Shown: one piece after another, positions 1 to 5,978 of the stretch | Position numbering within the stretch: position 1 is the stretch's first letter | Layout of the letters: each line of letters begins with the position of its first letter | Source of the DNA: an uncultured Lachnospiraceae bacterium | GTDB lineage: Bacteria > Bacillota > Clostridia > Lachnospirales > Lachnospiraceae | Length of the DNA: 8,236 nucleotides | Assembly: GCA_910577765.1 (NCBI GenBank) | Contig: CAJTOV010000158.1 | Span: 1 to 8,236, forward strand | Reading direction: 5' to 3' | The notes under the pieces: model-generated | The model's database searches: none | Told to the model about the DNA's origin: nothing | What the model saw: the letters and a program-made list of their open reading frames with translations, nothing else | Translations under genes and position numbers: made by a program

Positions 1-16
1 TTGTCTGCTTTCTCAT
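1..16 (-). CDS. 5' end of left flanking gene (partial, MRKQT...)
   Basis: Only five codons plus one base are in the window (M-R-K-Q-T), running off the left edge. The start is supported by a Shine-Dalgarno sequence (AAGGAGAG on the minus strand) at 27-34, ten bases upstream, and by an upstream promoter and leader. The gene at the other end of the window starts with the same codons and leader, so the two are paralogs at least at their 5' ends. A basic N-terminus fits the n-region of a signal peptide, and the neighbours are secreted repeat proteins, so a secreted choline-binding-type protein is a reasonable guess. The sequence shown cannot prove this. Confidence 0.6.
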
Positions 17-44
17 AATGAATGCACTCTCCTTTTTGTTTTTT

Positions 45-87
45 GAATTTCCTCCCGGAAATTCCTTTTGAAATTCGCAGGAATTTC
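45..87 (-). promoter_or_regulatory. Tandem hairpins in the left gene's leader
   Basis: On the minus strand the leader holds two adjacent small hairpins. The first is GAAATTC (81-87) paired with GAATTTC (70-76) around a CTGC loop. The second is GAATTTCC (57-64) paired with GGAAATTC (45-52) around a GGGA loop. The four arms are mutually complementary, so other pairings can compete, for example first arm with third. The right-hand copy keeps every arm and differs only in the loops. This points to a structured 5' untranslated region, perhaps for mRNA stability or translation control. No known riboswitch class was recognised. Confidence 0.6.
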
Positions 88-177
88 TTTTCTGGGGACT
101 TCAGAGATTCCAATTGGTCATTTCGGGTCTCCGGGGAGCCCGCAATTCCCGAAAATCAACTGAAAATCCTCAGCTTC

Positions 178-212
178 GCATTACATGGTGATTATACTTC
201 TGATAAGGGGAA
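178..212. repeat. 35-bp perfect inverted repeat, left copy (promoter core)
   Basis: This block is the exact reverse complement of 8026-8060. It carries the -10 region and transcription start area of the flanking gene. Sequence between it and the terminal repeat (about 91-177) is diverged between the two ends, so it is a separate island of conservation. Confidence 0.93.
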
Positions 213-219
213 TTATCAA
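191..219 (-). promoter_or_regulatory. Promoter of the left flanking gene
   Basis: Read on the minus strand: -35 TTGATA (219-214), 17-bp spacer, -10 TATAAT (196-191). This is close to the vegetative sigma consensus. Predicted transcription start is near 184, giving a leader of about 168 nt before the ATG at 16. The -10 lies in a 35-bp block shared with the right end, but the -35 lies outside it. Confidence 0.75.
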
Positions 220-449
220 TAGTTTTTTGCACTTTTTCAGTAATCTGGTAAAAATGCTTTTACTGGTGAGTTCCCCAGGAAGTTATCACCTTCCCATCAC
301 ATTACCCAGTATAATATACTTTATTCAGAAATGCTATAACAAAACCCTAAGCGTTTTCTTACGAAAATATTACGAAAGGCGAATTTTTTCCATAATTTGT
401 ATTAAAATAAATACAATCTTTTGTGAAGCTATGTTTTCCTGGACATTTA
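220..449. promoter_or_regulatory. Gene-free AT-rich control region with operator-like repeats
   Basis: No convincing gene. Symmetric or repeated elements seen are: a stem GTAAAA/TTTTAC around ATGC at 248-263; a 13-bp dyad AGTATAATATACT at 308-320; two direct copies of TTACGAAA at 359-366 and 370-377, spaced 11 bp, about one helix turn; and an inverted repeat TTGTATT (397-403) with AATACAA (410-416). The last two sit upstream of the licCA promoter and could be regulator sites. A weak minus-strand promoter, TTGTTA-18 bp-TATATT (342-313), might add a second start for the left gene. Confidence 0.4.
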
Positions 450-458
450 TGGTATGAT
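450..458 (+). promoter_or_regulatory. Extended -10 promoter of licCA
   Basis: TGGTATGAT gives an extended -10 element (TGn followed by TATGAT at 453-458). No good -35 lies 16-18 bp upstream, which is tolerable with an extended -10. Predicted start is near 465, about 50 nt before the licCA start codon. A similar TATGG(GG)TATGAT core precedes the next gene at 2413-2418. Confidence 0.5.
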
Positions 459-516
459 GTTCATAAGTTTCTGTTTAAGAATGATTTTGAACAACTTTAG
501 CTGGAAAGGATGAAAT

Positions 517-2334
517 ATGGATCGGACTGGACTGGTTTGCAGATATATGAAGGAGCACCCATACTGTACCCAGCGGGAGCTGGCCCAGGAGCTTGGACTG
601 TCTTTGGGCACCGTCAATACCCTGATCAAGGAGTGTACGAAGCGGTATCTGATTGCTCCGGGGAAGAGCTGCGCAGGGACTTATGAGCTGACAGACAGCG
701 GGGAAGAATTCCTGGAGCAGTTTCGGGTGGACGGGGCCCTGGTGATTGCGGCGGGCTTCGGGTCCCGGTTTGTCCCCCTGACCTATGAGACCCCCAAGGG
801 CCTTCTGGAGGTGTTCGGAGAGCGGATGATTGAGCGGCAGATCCGGCAGCTTCATGAAGTGGGCATCCGGGATATCACCATTGTGGTGGGGTATCTTAAG
901 GAAAAGTTTGATTATCTCATTGACAAATTCGGTGTGAAGCTTTTGTACAACCCGGAATATTCCTGCAAAAACACTCTGGCTACCCTCTACCGGGCCCGCC
1001 AGGTGCTGCGGGGGCGGAATATGTATGTGCTTTCCTCGGACAACTGGATGCGGGAAAATATGTACCGGACCTGGGAATGCGGCGCCTGGTACGCGGCTTC
1101 TTATATGGAAGGAAATACTTCCGAATGGGTTCTTTCTTATAATAAGAAGGGACGCATCACGGATGTGCAGATAGGCGGCCGGGACGTGTGGTGTATGTAC
1201 GGGCCAGTCTATTTCTCCCGGGAATTTTCCCAGGCATTTCTGCCGCTGCTGGAGAAAGAGTACGCAGCTCCCGGAACCGAACAGCAGTACTGGGAGCATG
1301 TGCTGATGAAATACATTTCCGTTCTGGAGATGGATATTAACCGGCAGCCTGGGGATCAGGTCTATGAGTTCGAGAATCTGGAAGAGCTGCGCAAATTTGA
1401 TCCCAGGTACCAGAACCATTCGGACAACCAGGCCATGGAGCTGGTTGCGGAGGTATTTGAAGTGCCGGAGTCCCGGATTCAGGATATCCGGTGTCTGAAA
1501 TCCGGTATGACCAACAATTCTTTCTTATTTAAAATAGAAGACAGGCATTATATCTGCCGGATTCCGGGGCCGGGGACGGAACTGTTAGTGAACCGGCGGC
1601 AGGAGGCGGCTGTGTACAGGGCCATTGCGCCCCTTGGCATTTCCGAGCATGTGGTCTACATGAATGAGCGGTCCGGGTATAAGATTGCTGCGTATTATGA
1701 GGGGTCACGGACAGCACGGCACACGGACCAGGGAGATATGCGGGCCTGCATGGAGGTGCTGCGCAGGCTCCATGGCTCCGGCTTCCAGGTGGATCATAGG
1801 TTTGATATCCGGGAACGGATTGATTTTTACGAGAGGCTCTGTACAGCCCACGGGGGTACCCTGTTTGAGGATTATGACAAGGTACGGGTGGGGATGGATA
1901 AGCTGATGGACCGGCTGGACCGGATTTATAGCCGGGAGGATGCCCCAAGACCCCGGGTCCTGGCCCATATTGACAGCAATGTGGACAATTTCCTATTCCT
2001 GCCGGATGGCGGGGTGCGGCTTATTGACTGGGAGTATTCAGGCATGTGCGATCCGCTGATTGATGTGGCCATGTGCGCCATTTATTCCTATTATAATGAG
2101 CAGGAGCTGGACTGGCTGACCCGGACCTACCTGGAGCGGGAACCGGAACCGGAGGAACGTCTGGTGGTCTACGCCTACGCGGCCCTGGGCGGCTTTCTGT
2201 GGAGCCTGTGGGCTGTGTACAAAAGTGCTGTCGGGGACGAATTCGGAGAGTATACGCTGATTATGTACCGGTACGCCAAGGATTATTTCAGGAAGATTCA
2301 GGAAATGTTCCCGGAGGGTACGGACACGCCATAG
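517..2334 (+). CDS. licCA: HTH-LicC-LicA fusion: phosphocholine cytidylyltransferase / choline kinase
   Basis: 605 aa, cytosolic, no signal peptide or membrane segment. Residues 1-70 look like a winged helix-turn-helix (TQRELAQELGLSLGTVNTLI, about 18-37). Residues 73-295 are a nucleotidyltransferase with the AAGFGSR...PKG motif (78-95), a likely metal Asp in LSSDNW (D175), and LicC-like segments VVGYLKEKFDYL, TSEW (201-204) and VYEFENLEELRKF. Residues 300-600 are a choline/aminoglycoside-type kinase with the Brenner motif HIDSNVDN (484-491) and metal-binding IDWEY (503-507). Family knowledge: LicA phosphorylates choline and LicC makes CDP-choline for decorating teichoic acid, other glycans or lipid; LicC-LicA fusions are known, for example in Treponema. 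The start ATG has GGAAAGGA six bases upstream. Substrate could be another small amino alcohol. The N-terminal HTH suggests self-regulation (inference). Two choline-binding-type protein genes follow. Confidence 0.88.
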   Translation: MDRTGLVCRYMKEHPYCTQRELAQELGLSLGTVNTLIKECTKRYLIAPGKSCAGTYELTDSGEEFLEQFRVDGALVIAAGFGSRFVPLTYETPKGLLEVFGERMIERQIRQLHEVGIRDITIVVGYLKEKFDYLIDKFGVKLLYNPEYSCKNTLATLYRARQVLRGRNMYVLSSDNWMRENMYRTWECGAWYAASYMEGNTSEWVLSYNKKGRITDVQIGGRDVWCMYGPVYFSREFSQAFLPLLEKEYAAPGTEQQYWEHVLMKYISVLEMDINRQPGDQVYEFENLEELRKFDPRYQNHSDNQAMELVAEVFEVPESRIQDIRCLKSGMTNNSFLFKIEDRHYICRIPGPGTELLVNRRQEAAVYRAIAPLGISEHVVYMNERSGYKIAAYYEGSRTARHTDQGDMRACMEVLRRLHGSGFQVDHRFDIRERIDFYERLCTAHGGTLFEDYDKVRVGMDKLMDRLDRIYSREDAPRPRVLAHIDSNVDNFLFLPDGGVRLIDWEYSGMCDPLIDVAMCAIYSYYNEQELDWLTRTYLEREPEPEERLVVYAYAALGGFLWSLWAVYKSAVGDEFGEYTLIMYRYAKDYFRKIQEMFPEGTDTP

Positions 2335-2392
2335 GATGCGGGAAATGTTCCCGATTACCGGCCAAAGTTTTACAGAAATCGTAATAAAAATG

Positions 2393-2423
2393 TTACCCAT
2401 TTCAGTATGGGGTATGATATAAT
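2393..2423 (+). promoter_or_regulatory. Probable promoter of the repeat-protein gene
   Basis: A perfect TATAAT at 2418-2423 overlaps a TATGAT at 2413-2418. Upstream -35 matches are weak (TTACCC at 2393 with a 19-bp spacer). The 129-bp gap after licCA, and the resemblance of TATGGGGTATGAT to the licCA promoter core, suggest a separate start, perhaps under shared control. No terminator hairpin was seen between licCA and this site, so read-through is also possible. Confidence 0.45.
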
Positions 2424-2463
2424 CGGTTACAGTCCATGTAATTAAATATGAGGAGGATGGGAT

Positions 2464-3594
2464 ATGAAGAGCGAACGGCGTCTGGCTGCGATTGCATTTG
2501 CCGGAATGATAGGTGCCATGTCCCTGGCGGGCGGTTTTTCCGCGTATGCGGCTACCGGCTGGGTCCAGAATGGCGACAAATACGTATACTATGATGCGGA
2601 CGGTTCCCTGCACAAGGGCTGGATCAATACTTCTGACGGGTATTATTATACGGATCTTTCCACCGGCGTCATGAGTGTGGGCTGGAAGAAGATCAATGAT
2701 AAATGGTACTATTTCAAAAGCGACGGCCTGATGCAGACCGGCTGGGTCAATGACAACAACAAGTATTATTATACCTTAAATGACGGCACCATGGTGTCCC
2801 ACCAGTGGCTGAAAATCGGGGAGGATTATTATTATACCCGGGGAGACGGCTCCATGGCAGCCGGCTGGCGGCAGATGGACAATGCCTGGTATTATTTTGA
2901 TACCACTTCCTTTAAATGTGTGGTAAACCGGGCGGCGGAGATTGATAACACCTGGTATATGTTCGGCACTGACGGCAAGATGCTGACCGGGTGGCAGCAG
3001 ATGAATGGCAATTACTATTATTTTCACACCGACGGCAAGATGCTGACCGGATGGCTCAGTGACGGTACCAACAAGTATTACATGGACCCGGCCAACGGCT
3101 GCATGTCTGCAGGCTGGAAACAGATTGACGGGTATTACTATTATTTCAATAATTCCGGTCACCGCCAGACCGGGTGGATCAAGGTAGACAATGTCTATTA
3201 TTACCTGGACCCGGCGGCAGACGGCAAGATGGTGGCCGGCACCACCCGGACCATTGACGGGATTACCTACCAGTTCGCGGCCAACGGGGTCTGCAACACC
3301 GGCGGCAATACCAACAATACGTACAATTCCTCCGGAACTCCGGGGAACAGCGGCGGTAATAGCGGAGGTACAACCGGCGGCAGGTATACTTCTTCCACGC
3401 CTACGGTTACCGGAGGCGGGGCCCAGGATGATTATTCCAATTATGGTCCGGGAGTGGTGAACCGGGGCGGCAGCTCTGCTCCTGGGGGAACTTCCAGTTC
3501 GCCTGCTGCCAGTGCTCCTGGCGGTGCATCTGTACCTGGCGGGAATTCCTCCCATAATTTGCAGCCAGGGATGACCGGCGGGCCCCATCCCTGA
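2464..3594 (+). CDS. Secreted choline-binding-type repeat protein, no catalytic domain
   Basis: 376 aa. An ideal AGGAGG (2451-2456) lies seven bases before ATG. Residues 1-29 are a signal peptide (basic MKSERR, hydrophobic core, cleavage after AYA). Residues 30-275 are about ten aromatic repeats of the cell-wall/choline-binding type (GW...YYY..DG.M.TGW), one of them degenerate at about 148-160 (FKCVVNRAAEI). Residues 277-376 are a Gly/Ser/Thr/Asn/Pro-rich, probably disordered tail with no LPXTG sorting motif or membrane anchor. Family knowledge: such repeats hold proteins on phosphocholine-bearing surface polymers. With no enzyme domain it may be a structural or adhesive surface protein, or a plug on choline sites. 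It lies between the choline-activating enzyme and a muramidase with the same repeats. The repeats end in TYQFAANGVC, like those of the next protein. Similar repeats in clostridial toxins bind glycans instead. Confidence 0.85.
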   Translation: MKSERRLAAIAFAGMIGAMSLAGGFSAYAATGWVQNGDKYVYYDADGSLHKGWINTSDGYYYTDLSTGVMSVGWKKINDKWYYFKSDGLMQTGWVNDNNKYYYTLNDGTMVSHQWLKIGEDYYYTRGDGSMAAGWRQMDNAWYYFDTTSFKCVVNRAAEIDNTWYMFGTDGKMLTGWQQMNGNYYYFHTDGKMLTGWLSDGTNKYYMDPANGCMSAGWKQIDGYYYYFNNSGHRQTGWIKVDNVYYYLDPAADGKMVAGTTRTIDGITYQFAANGVCNTGGNTNNTYNSSGTPGNSGGNSGGTTGGRYTSSTPTVTGGGAQDDYSNYGPGVVNRGGSSAPGGTSSSPAASAPGGASVPGGNSSHNLQPGMTGGPHP

Positions 3595-3653
3595 TCATGG
3601 ACATAACAACAAGAAACTGAAAGTACAGAATTGAGAAAAGGTTTGGTGATTGA

Positions 3654-5570
3654 GTGATACGGTACATAGGAAAGCGTGCGGGGGCAGCGGTGACTGCCCT
3701 CGCCATCGTTACGGCAACGGTTCTTCCGTCTCCCGGGCTGGCCAGCGTCCAGGCAGCTTCCACCCACACAAAGCTGGCAGAGGGGACTTACCAGCTGCTG
3801 GATGGTACGCCGGTGGGAGGCGTTCTGGCCAGGGGCATTGACGTGTCCCACTGGCAGGGCAGTATTGACTGGGATAAGGTGGCCAGGGATGACATTTCTT
3901 TTGTCATGCTGGGCACCCGTTATAACGGCCAGGTAGACCCACGGTTCCATGAAAATGCCCAGGGGGCTGTCAGAGCCGGGGTAAAGCTGGGGGCTTATAT
4001 CTATTCTTATGCCACAGATGTGGCCATGGCGGAAGCTGAGGCGGATTTTGTCCTGGATCTGATCAAGGACTATCCCATTTCCTATCCGGTGGCATTTGAT
4101 GTGGAGGCAGAGGTCCAGAGACCCTTGTCCCCGGATCTGCTGGCGGACATGATCAATGCTTTCTGCCGCAAGATTGAGGCCGCCGGATATCATCCGGTTC
4201 TGTATGCCAACGACTACTGGCTGGCCAATGAGATCAATATGGACCGGGTGAACTGTGATGTCTGGGTGGCCCGGTACGAGACCCGCCACCAGTTTGGCGA
4301 TCCGGTCATGTGGCAGGCTTCTTCCACCGGCAGGGTGGAAGGGATTACCGGAAATGTGGACATTGACTTCCAGTATCAGGACTTTTCACCGGTGATTCGG
4401 CCGGATTTGTGGCGGACCATCGGGGAAAATACCTATTATTACAAAGATTATGTGATGCAGAAGGATACCTGGATTGAGGACGGAACCGGATGGTTCTACA
4501 TGGATCCCCAGGGCCAGGCGGTGACCGGGTGGATGACGCGGGCAGACAAGACCTATTATCTGGACCCGGCGTCGGGGCGGATGCACATAGGCTGGCTCTC
4601 CACAGACCAGGGCTGGCGGTATCTGGCCGGCAGCGGGGAGCTTAAGACCGGGTGGGTCCATGACGGGACCGGCTGGTATTATCTGAACAGCCAGGCCCTG
4701 ATGCATACGGGCTGGCTCCAGGAGGGTGCTGCCTGGTATCATCTGGGAAGCTCCGGGGCCATGTCTTCCGGATGGAAGCAGATCGACGGAAGCTGGTATT
4801 ATTTTGACGGCAATGGTGTCATGCAGACCGGACGGCAGCAGATTGACGGAAAATGGTATTATCTGGATAATAGCGGTGCCATGCAGACCGGGCGGCAGCA
4901 GATCGACGGAAAATGGTATTATTTTGACAGCAGCGGTGTCCTGCAGACGGGGCAGCAGCAGATCGACGGAAAGTGGTATTACTTTGACGGCAGCGGCGTC
5001 ATGCAGACCGGGTGGCAGCAGATTGACGGAAAGTGGTATTATTTGGATGACAGCGGGGTGGTGCAGACCGGGCAGCAGCAGATTGACGGTGTGTGGTACT
5101 ACCTGGACGGCAGCGGCGTCATGCAGACCGGATGGCAGCAGATCGGCGGGTCCTGGTATTACTTTAGCGGCAGCGGTGCCATGAGAACCGGCTGGGTAGG
5201 TGACGATTCCGCCTGGTATTATCTGGACCCGGCTTCGGGAATCATGTATACCAGCACGCAGATTACGGTAGACCAGGTGACTTACCAGGTAGACGGAAAT
5301 GGGGTCTGTGTGGCGGTGACGGGAAATGACGGCGGAAACACCGGCAACGCCGACACCAGCAACGGTCAGGAGGCAGATAACCGTCCTGCTCCGGAGAATA
5401 CCCCGGCAGGCAATGTCAGCCCGGGGCCTGGCTCCGGAGCAGCAGGAGACGGAAACCAGAATGGAACTTCAAGCATCGTGGCAGGCGGCCATTCCGGCTC
5501 CGAGAGCACCAGTGTGGGACCGGGGGACAAGGCCCCGGGCGGGACGTATATTGCTCCGTTTGAGGGATAA
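3654..5570 (+). CDS. Secreted GH25 muramidase with C-terminal choline-binding-type repeats
   Basis: 638 aa. The start is GTG at 3654; an in-frame TGA directly before it (3651-3653) excludes a longer form, and AAAAGG lies about 12 bases upstream. Residues 1-34 form a signal peptide (cleavage near SVQA/AS). Residues 58-245 are a glycoside hydrolase family 25 lysozyme domain: GIDVSHWQG (D63), FDVEAE (D149, E151) and NVDIDF (D236/D238) match the acidic residues of phage Cpl-1-type enzymes. Residues 258-550 hold about 14 aromatic repeats, then a Gly/Asn/Pro-rich tail (556-638). Expected role: cutting the MurNAc-GlcNAc bond of peptidoglycan in wall turnover or lysis, held by its repeats on choline-decorated polymer. 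The 59-bp gap to the gene before it holds no clear promoter or terminator, so they are probably one operon. Four core repeats have lost the GW tryptophan. Confidence 0.9.
   Translation: MIRYIGKRAGAAVTALAIVTATVLPSPGLASVQAASTHTKLAEGTYQLLDGTPVGGVLARGIDVSHWQGSIDWDKVARDDISFVMLGTRYNGQVDPRFHENAQGAVRAGVKLGAYIYSYATDVAMAEAEADFVLDLIKDYPISYPVAFDVEAEVQRPLSPDLLADMINAFCRKIEAAGYHPVLYANDYWLANEINMDRVNCDVWVARYETRHQFGDPVMWQASSTGRVEGITGNVDIDFQYQDFSPVIRPDLWRTIGENTYYYKDYVMQKDTWIEDGTGWFYMDPQGQAVTGWMTRADKTYYLDPASGRMHIGWLSTDQGWRYLAGSGELKTGWVHDGTGWYYLNSQALMHTGWLQEGAAWYHLGSSGAMSSGWKQIDGSWYYFDGNGVMQTGRQQIDGKWYYLDNSGAMQTGRQQIDGKWYYFDSSGVLQTGQQQIDGKWYYFDGSGVMQTGWQQIDGKWYYLDDSGVVQTGQQQIDGVWYYLDGSGVMQTGWQQIGGSWYYFSGSGAMRTGWVGDDSAWYYLDPASGIMYTSTQITVDQVTYQVDGNGVCVAVTGNDGGNTGNADTSNGQEADNRPAPENTPAGNVSPGPGSGAAGDGNQNGTSSIVAGGHSGSESTSVGPGDKAPGGTYIAPFEG
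4746..5165 (+). repeat. Seven tandem 60-bp units in the muramidase gene
   Basis: Residues 365-504 are seven 20-residue units of the form DGSGVMQTG(W/R/Q)QQIDGKWYY(F/L), very alike at the DNA level, so the array is a likely site of slippage or unequal recombination that changes repeat number. The residue after TG runs W, R, R, Q, W, Q, W along the array, with codons TGG, CGG and CAG, each one transition from the next. Confidence 0.9.
5524..5552 (+). promoter_or_regulatory. Candidate promoter inside the end of the muramidase gene
   Basis: GGGACA (5524-5529), a 17-bp spacer and TATATT (5547-5552) give a reasonable vegetative promoter with a predicted start near 5559, just before the stop codon at 5568-5570. 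It would drive the structured RNA that begins within about 20 bases. The match could be chance in coding DNA, since the -35 fits only four of six positions. Confidence 0.4.
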
Positions 5571-5576
5571 AGAACC

Positions 5577-5771
5577 CAGGTCTGCGCGTTTTCCAAGGGA
5601 CGCCTTCGGTGCACCACGCGACCGTACGATAACCTAATGGCCGCGGGTATACGGCCCTCTACACTCCGTTTCGGCCGGTCCCTAACAGGCGTCACTGGCG
5701 CCTGGGACCGCGAAGCGATTCTAAATGGCCGTATGCCGTAACAGTTCAAGGGGTATCTGAACTGCTACCTG
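5577..5771 (+). ncRNA. Highly structured candidate noncoding RNA, family not recognised
   Basis: About 195 nt with dense pairing and no plausible protein. Paired elements seen: outer CAGGT (5577-5581) with ACCTG (5767-5771); CGCGT (5585-5589) with ACGCG (5616-5620), enclosing CGCC-TTC-GGTG (5601-5611); an 11-bp stem, 5646-5656 with 5727-5737; inside it CCG-TTT-CGG (5666-5674), CGGTCC/GGACCG (5676-5681/5705-5710) and CAGGCG/CGCCTG (5686-5691/5699-5704) with loop TCACTGG; and CAGTTCA/TGAACTG (5742-5748/5758-5764) with a nine-base loop. All wobble pairs found in these stems are G-U on the plus strand and would be A-C on the other. An intrinsic terminator follows at 5790-5839. GGCCG at 5639-5643 can pair with CGGCC at 5652-5656 instead of the 11-bp stem, so two folds compete. 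Size and complexity recall large clostridial RNAs such as the raiA motif, but no match is claimed. Confidence 0.65.
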
Positions 5772-5789
5772 TCATTTGCATTTTCTAAT

Positions 5790-5839
5790 AAAAAAGAGCT
5801 TGTGCGGATTGAAAACAAATCCCGCATAAGCTCTTTTTT
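5790..5839. terminator. Bidirectional intrinsic terminator
   Basis: An 18-bp stem (5790-5807 with 5822-5839, one G-U pair) has GAGCTTGTGCGG on one side and CCGCATAAGCTC on the other, flanked by A6 and T6. It therefore ends with a U run on either strand. It can end the structured RNA and muramidase transcripts from the left and leuA transcripts from the right. Confidence 0.9.
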
Positions 5840-5846
5840 GCAATGA

Positions 5847-5954
5847 TTTAAACGTTACCGTTCACGGGGCGGGGAAAACTGGACGGACGCCCGATGCTTC
5901 TTGTCCGTCCCAAGACGGACAAGAAGATGCGCCCCGTGAATAGTAACGTTTAAA
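5847..5954. other. 108-bp nested palindrome downstream of leuA
   Basis: TTTAAACGTTAC (5847-5858) pairs with GTAACGTTTAAA (5943-5954). After a 2x2 internal loop, TTCACGGGGCG (5861-5871) pairs with CGCCCCGTGAA (5930-5940). Within lies a 13-bp hairpin, CTTCTTGTCCGTC (5897-5909) with GACGGACAAGAAG (5914-5926), loop CCAA. GGACGGAC (5881-5888) can instead pair with GTCCGTCC (5903-5910), so two inner folds exclude each other. It could be the processed 3' end of leuA mRNA, a small RNA, or a palindromic mobile repeat. No clear target-site duplication flanks it. Confidence 0.75.
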
Positions 5955-5978
5955 CAACGTAATCGGTTACATATCCCA

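Larger units (their letters stand above)
1..90. repeat. Terminal inverted repeat, left copy
   Basis: Bases 1-55 are the exact reverse complement of 8182-8236. The match continues to base 90 with mismatches only at 56, 77 and 78. It covers the start codon, ribosome binding site and proximal leader of the left flanking gene. A perfect match of exactly 55 bases at both ends is what a de Bruijn graph assembler with k=55 leaves when both contig ends enter one shared node. Confidence 0.93.

Noticed and set aside
475..1419. Minus-strand frame of 314 codons overlapping licCA
   Set aside because: Antisense to the well-supported LicC domain, with His/Pro-rich composition typical of a shadow frame.
3441..4289. 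Minus-strand frame of 282 codons across the repeat protein and muramidase
   Set aside because: Spans two genes antisense to a signal peptide and GH25 active-site motifs; no start signals.
4746..5165. CRISPR array
   Set aside because: The 60-bp repeats are contiguous, in frame and encode aromatic wall-binding units; there are no unique spacers.
4726..5184. Plus-strand frame with a periodic sequence inside the muramidase repeats
   Set aside because: Its periodicity is only the 60-bp DNA repeat read in another frame.
5366..5749. Minus-strand frame crossing the structured RNA region
   Set aside because: No ribosome binding site or domain; it starts in the RNA helices and ends antisense to the muramidase tail.
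5577..5839. tRNA, tmRNA, RNase P RNA, SRP RNA or 6S RNA
   Set aside because: None of the conserved cores of these RNAs was found, nor a tRNA cloverleaf with a GGTTCRA-type arm.
5847..5954. Miniature inverted-repeat transposable element
   Set aside because: Strong symmetry but no evident target-site duplication and no second copy in the window; kept only as an unassigned palindrome.
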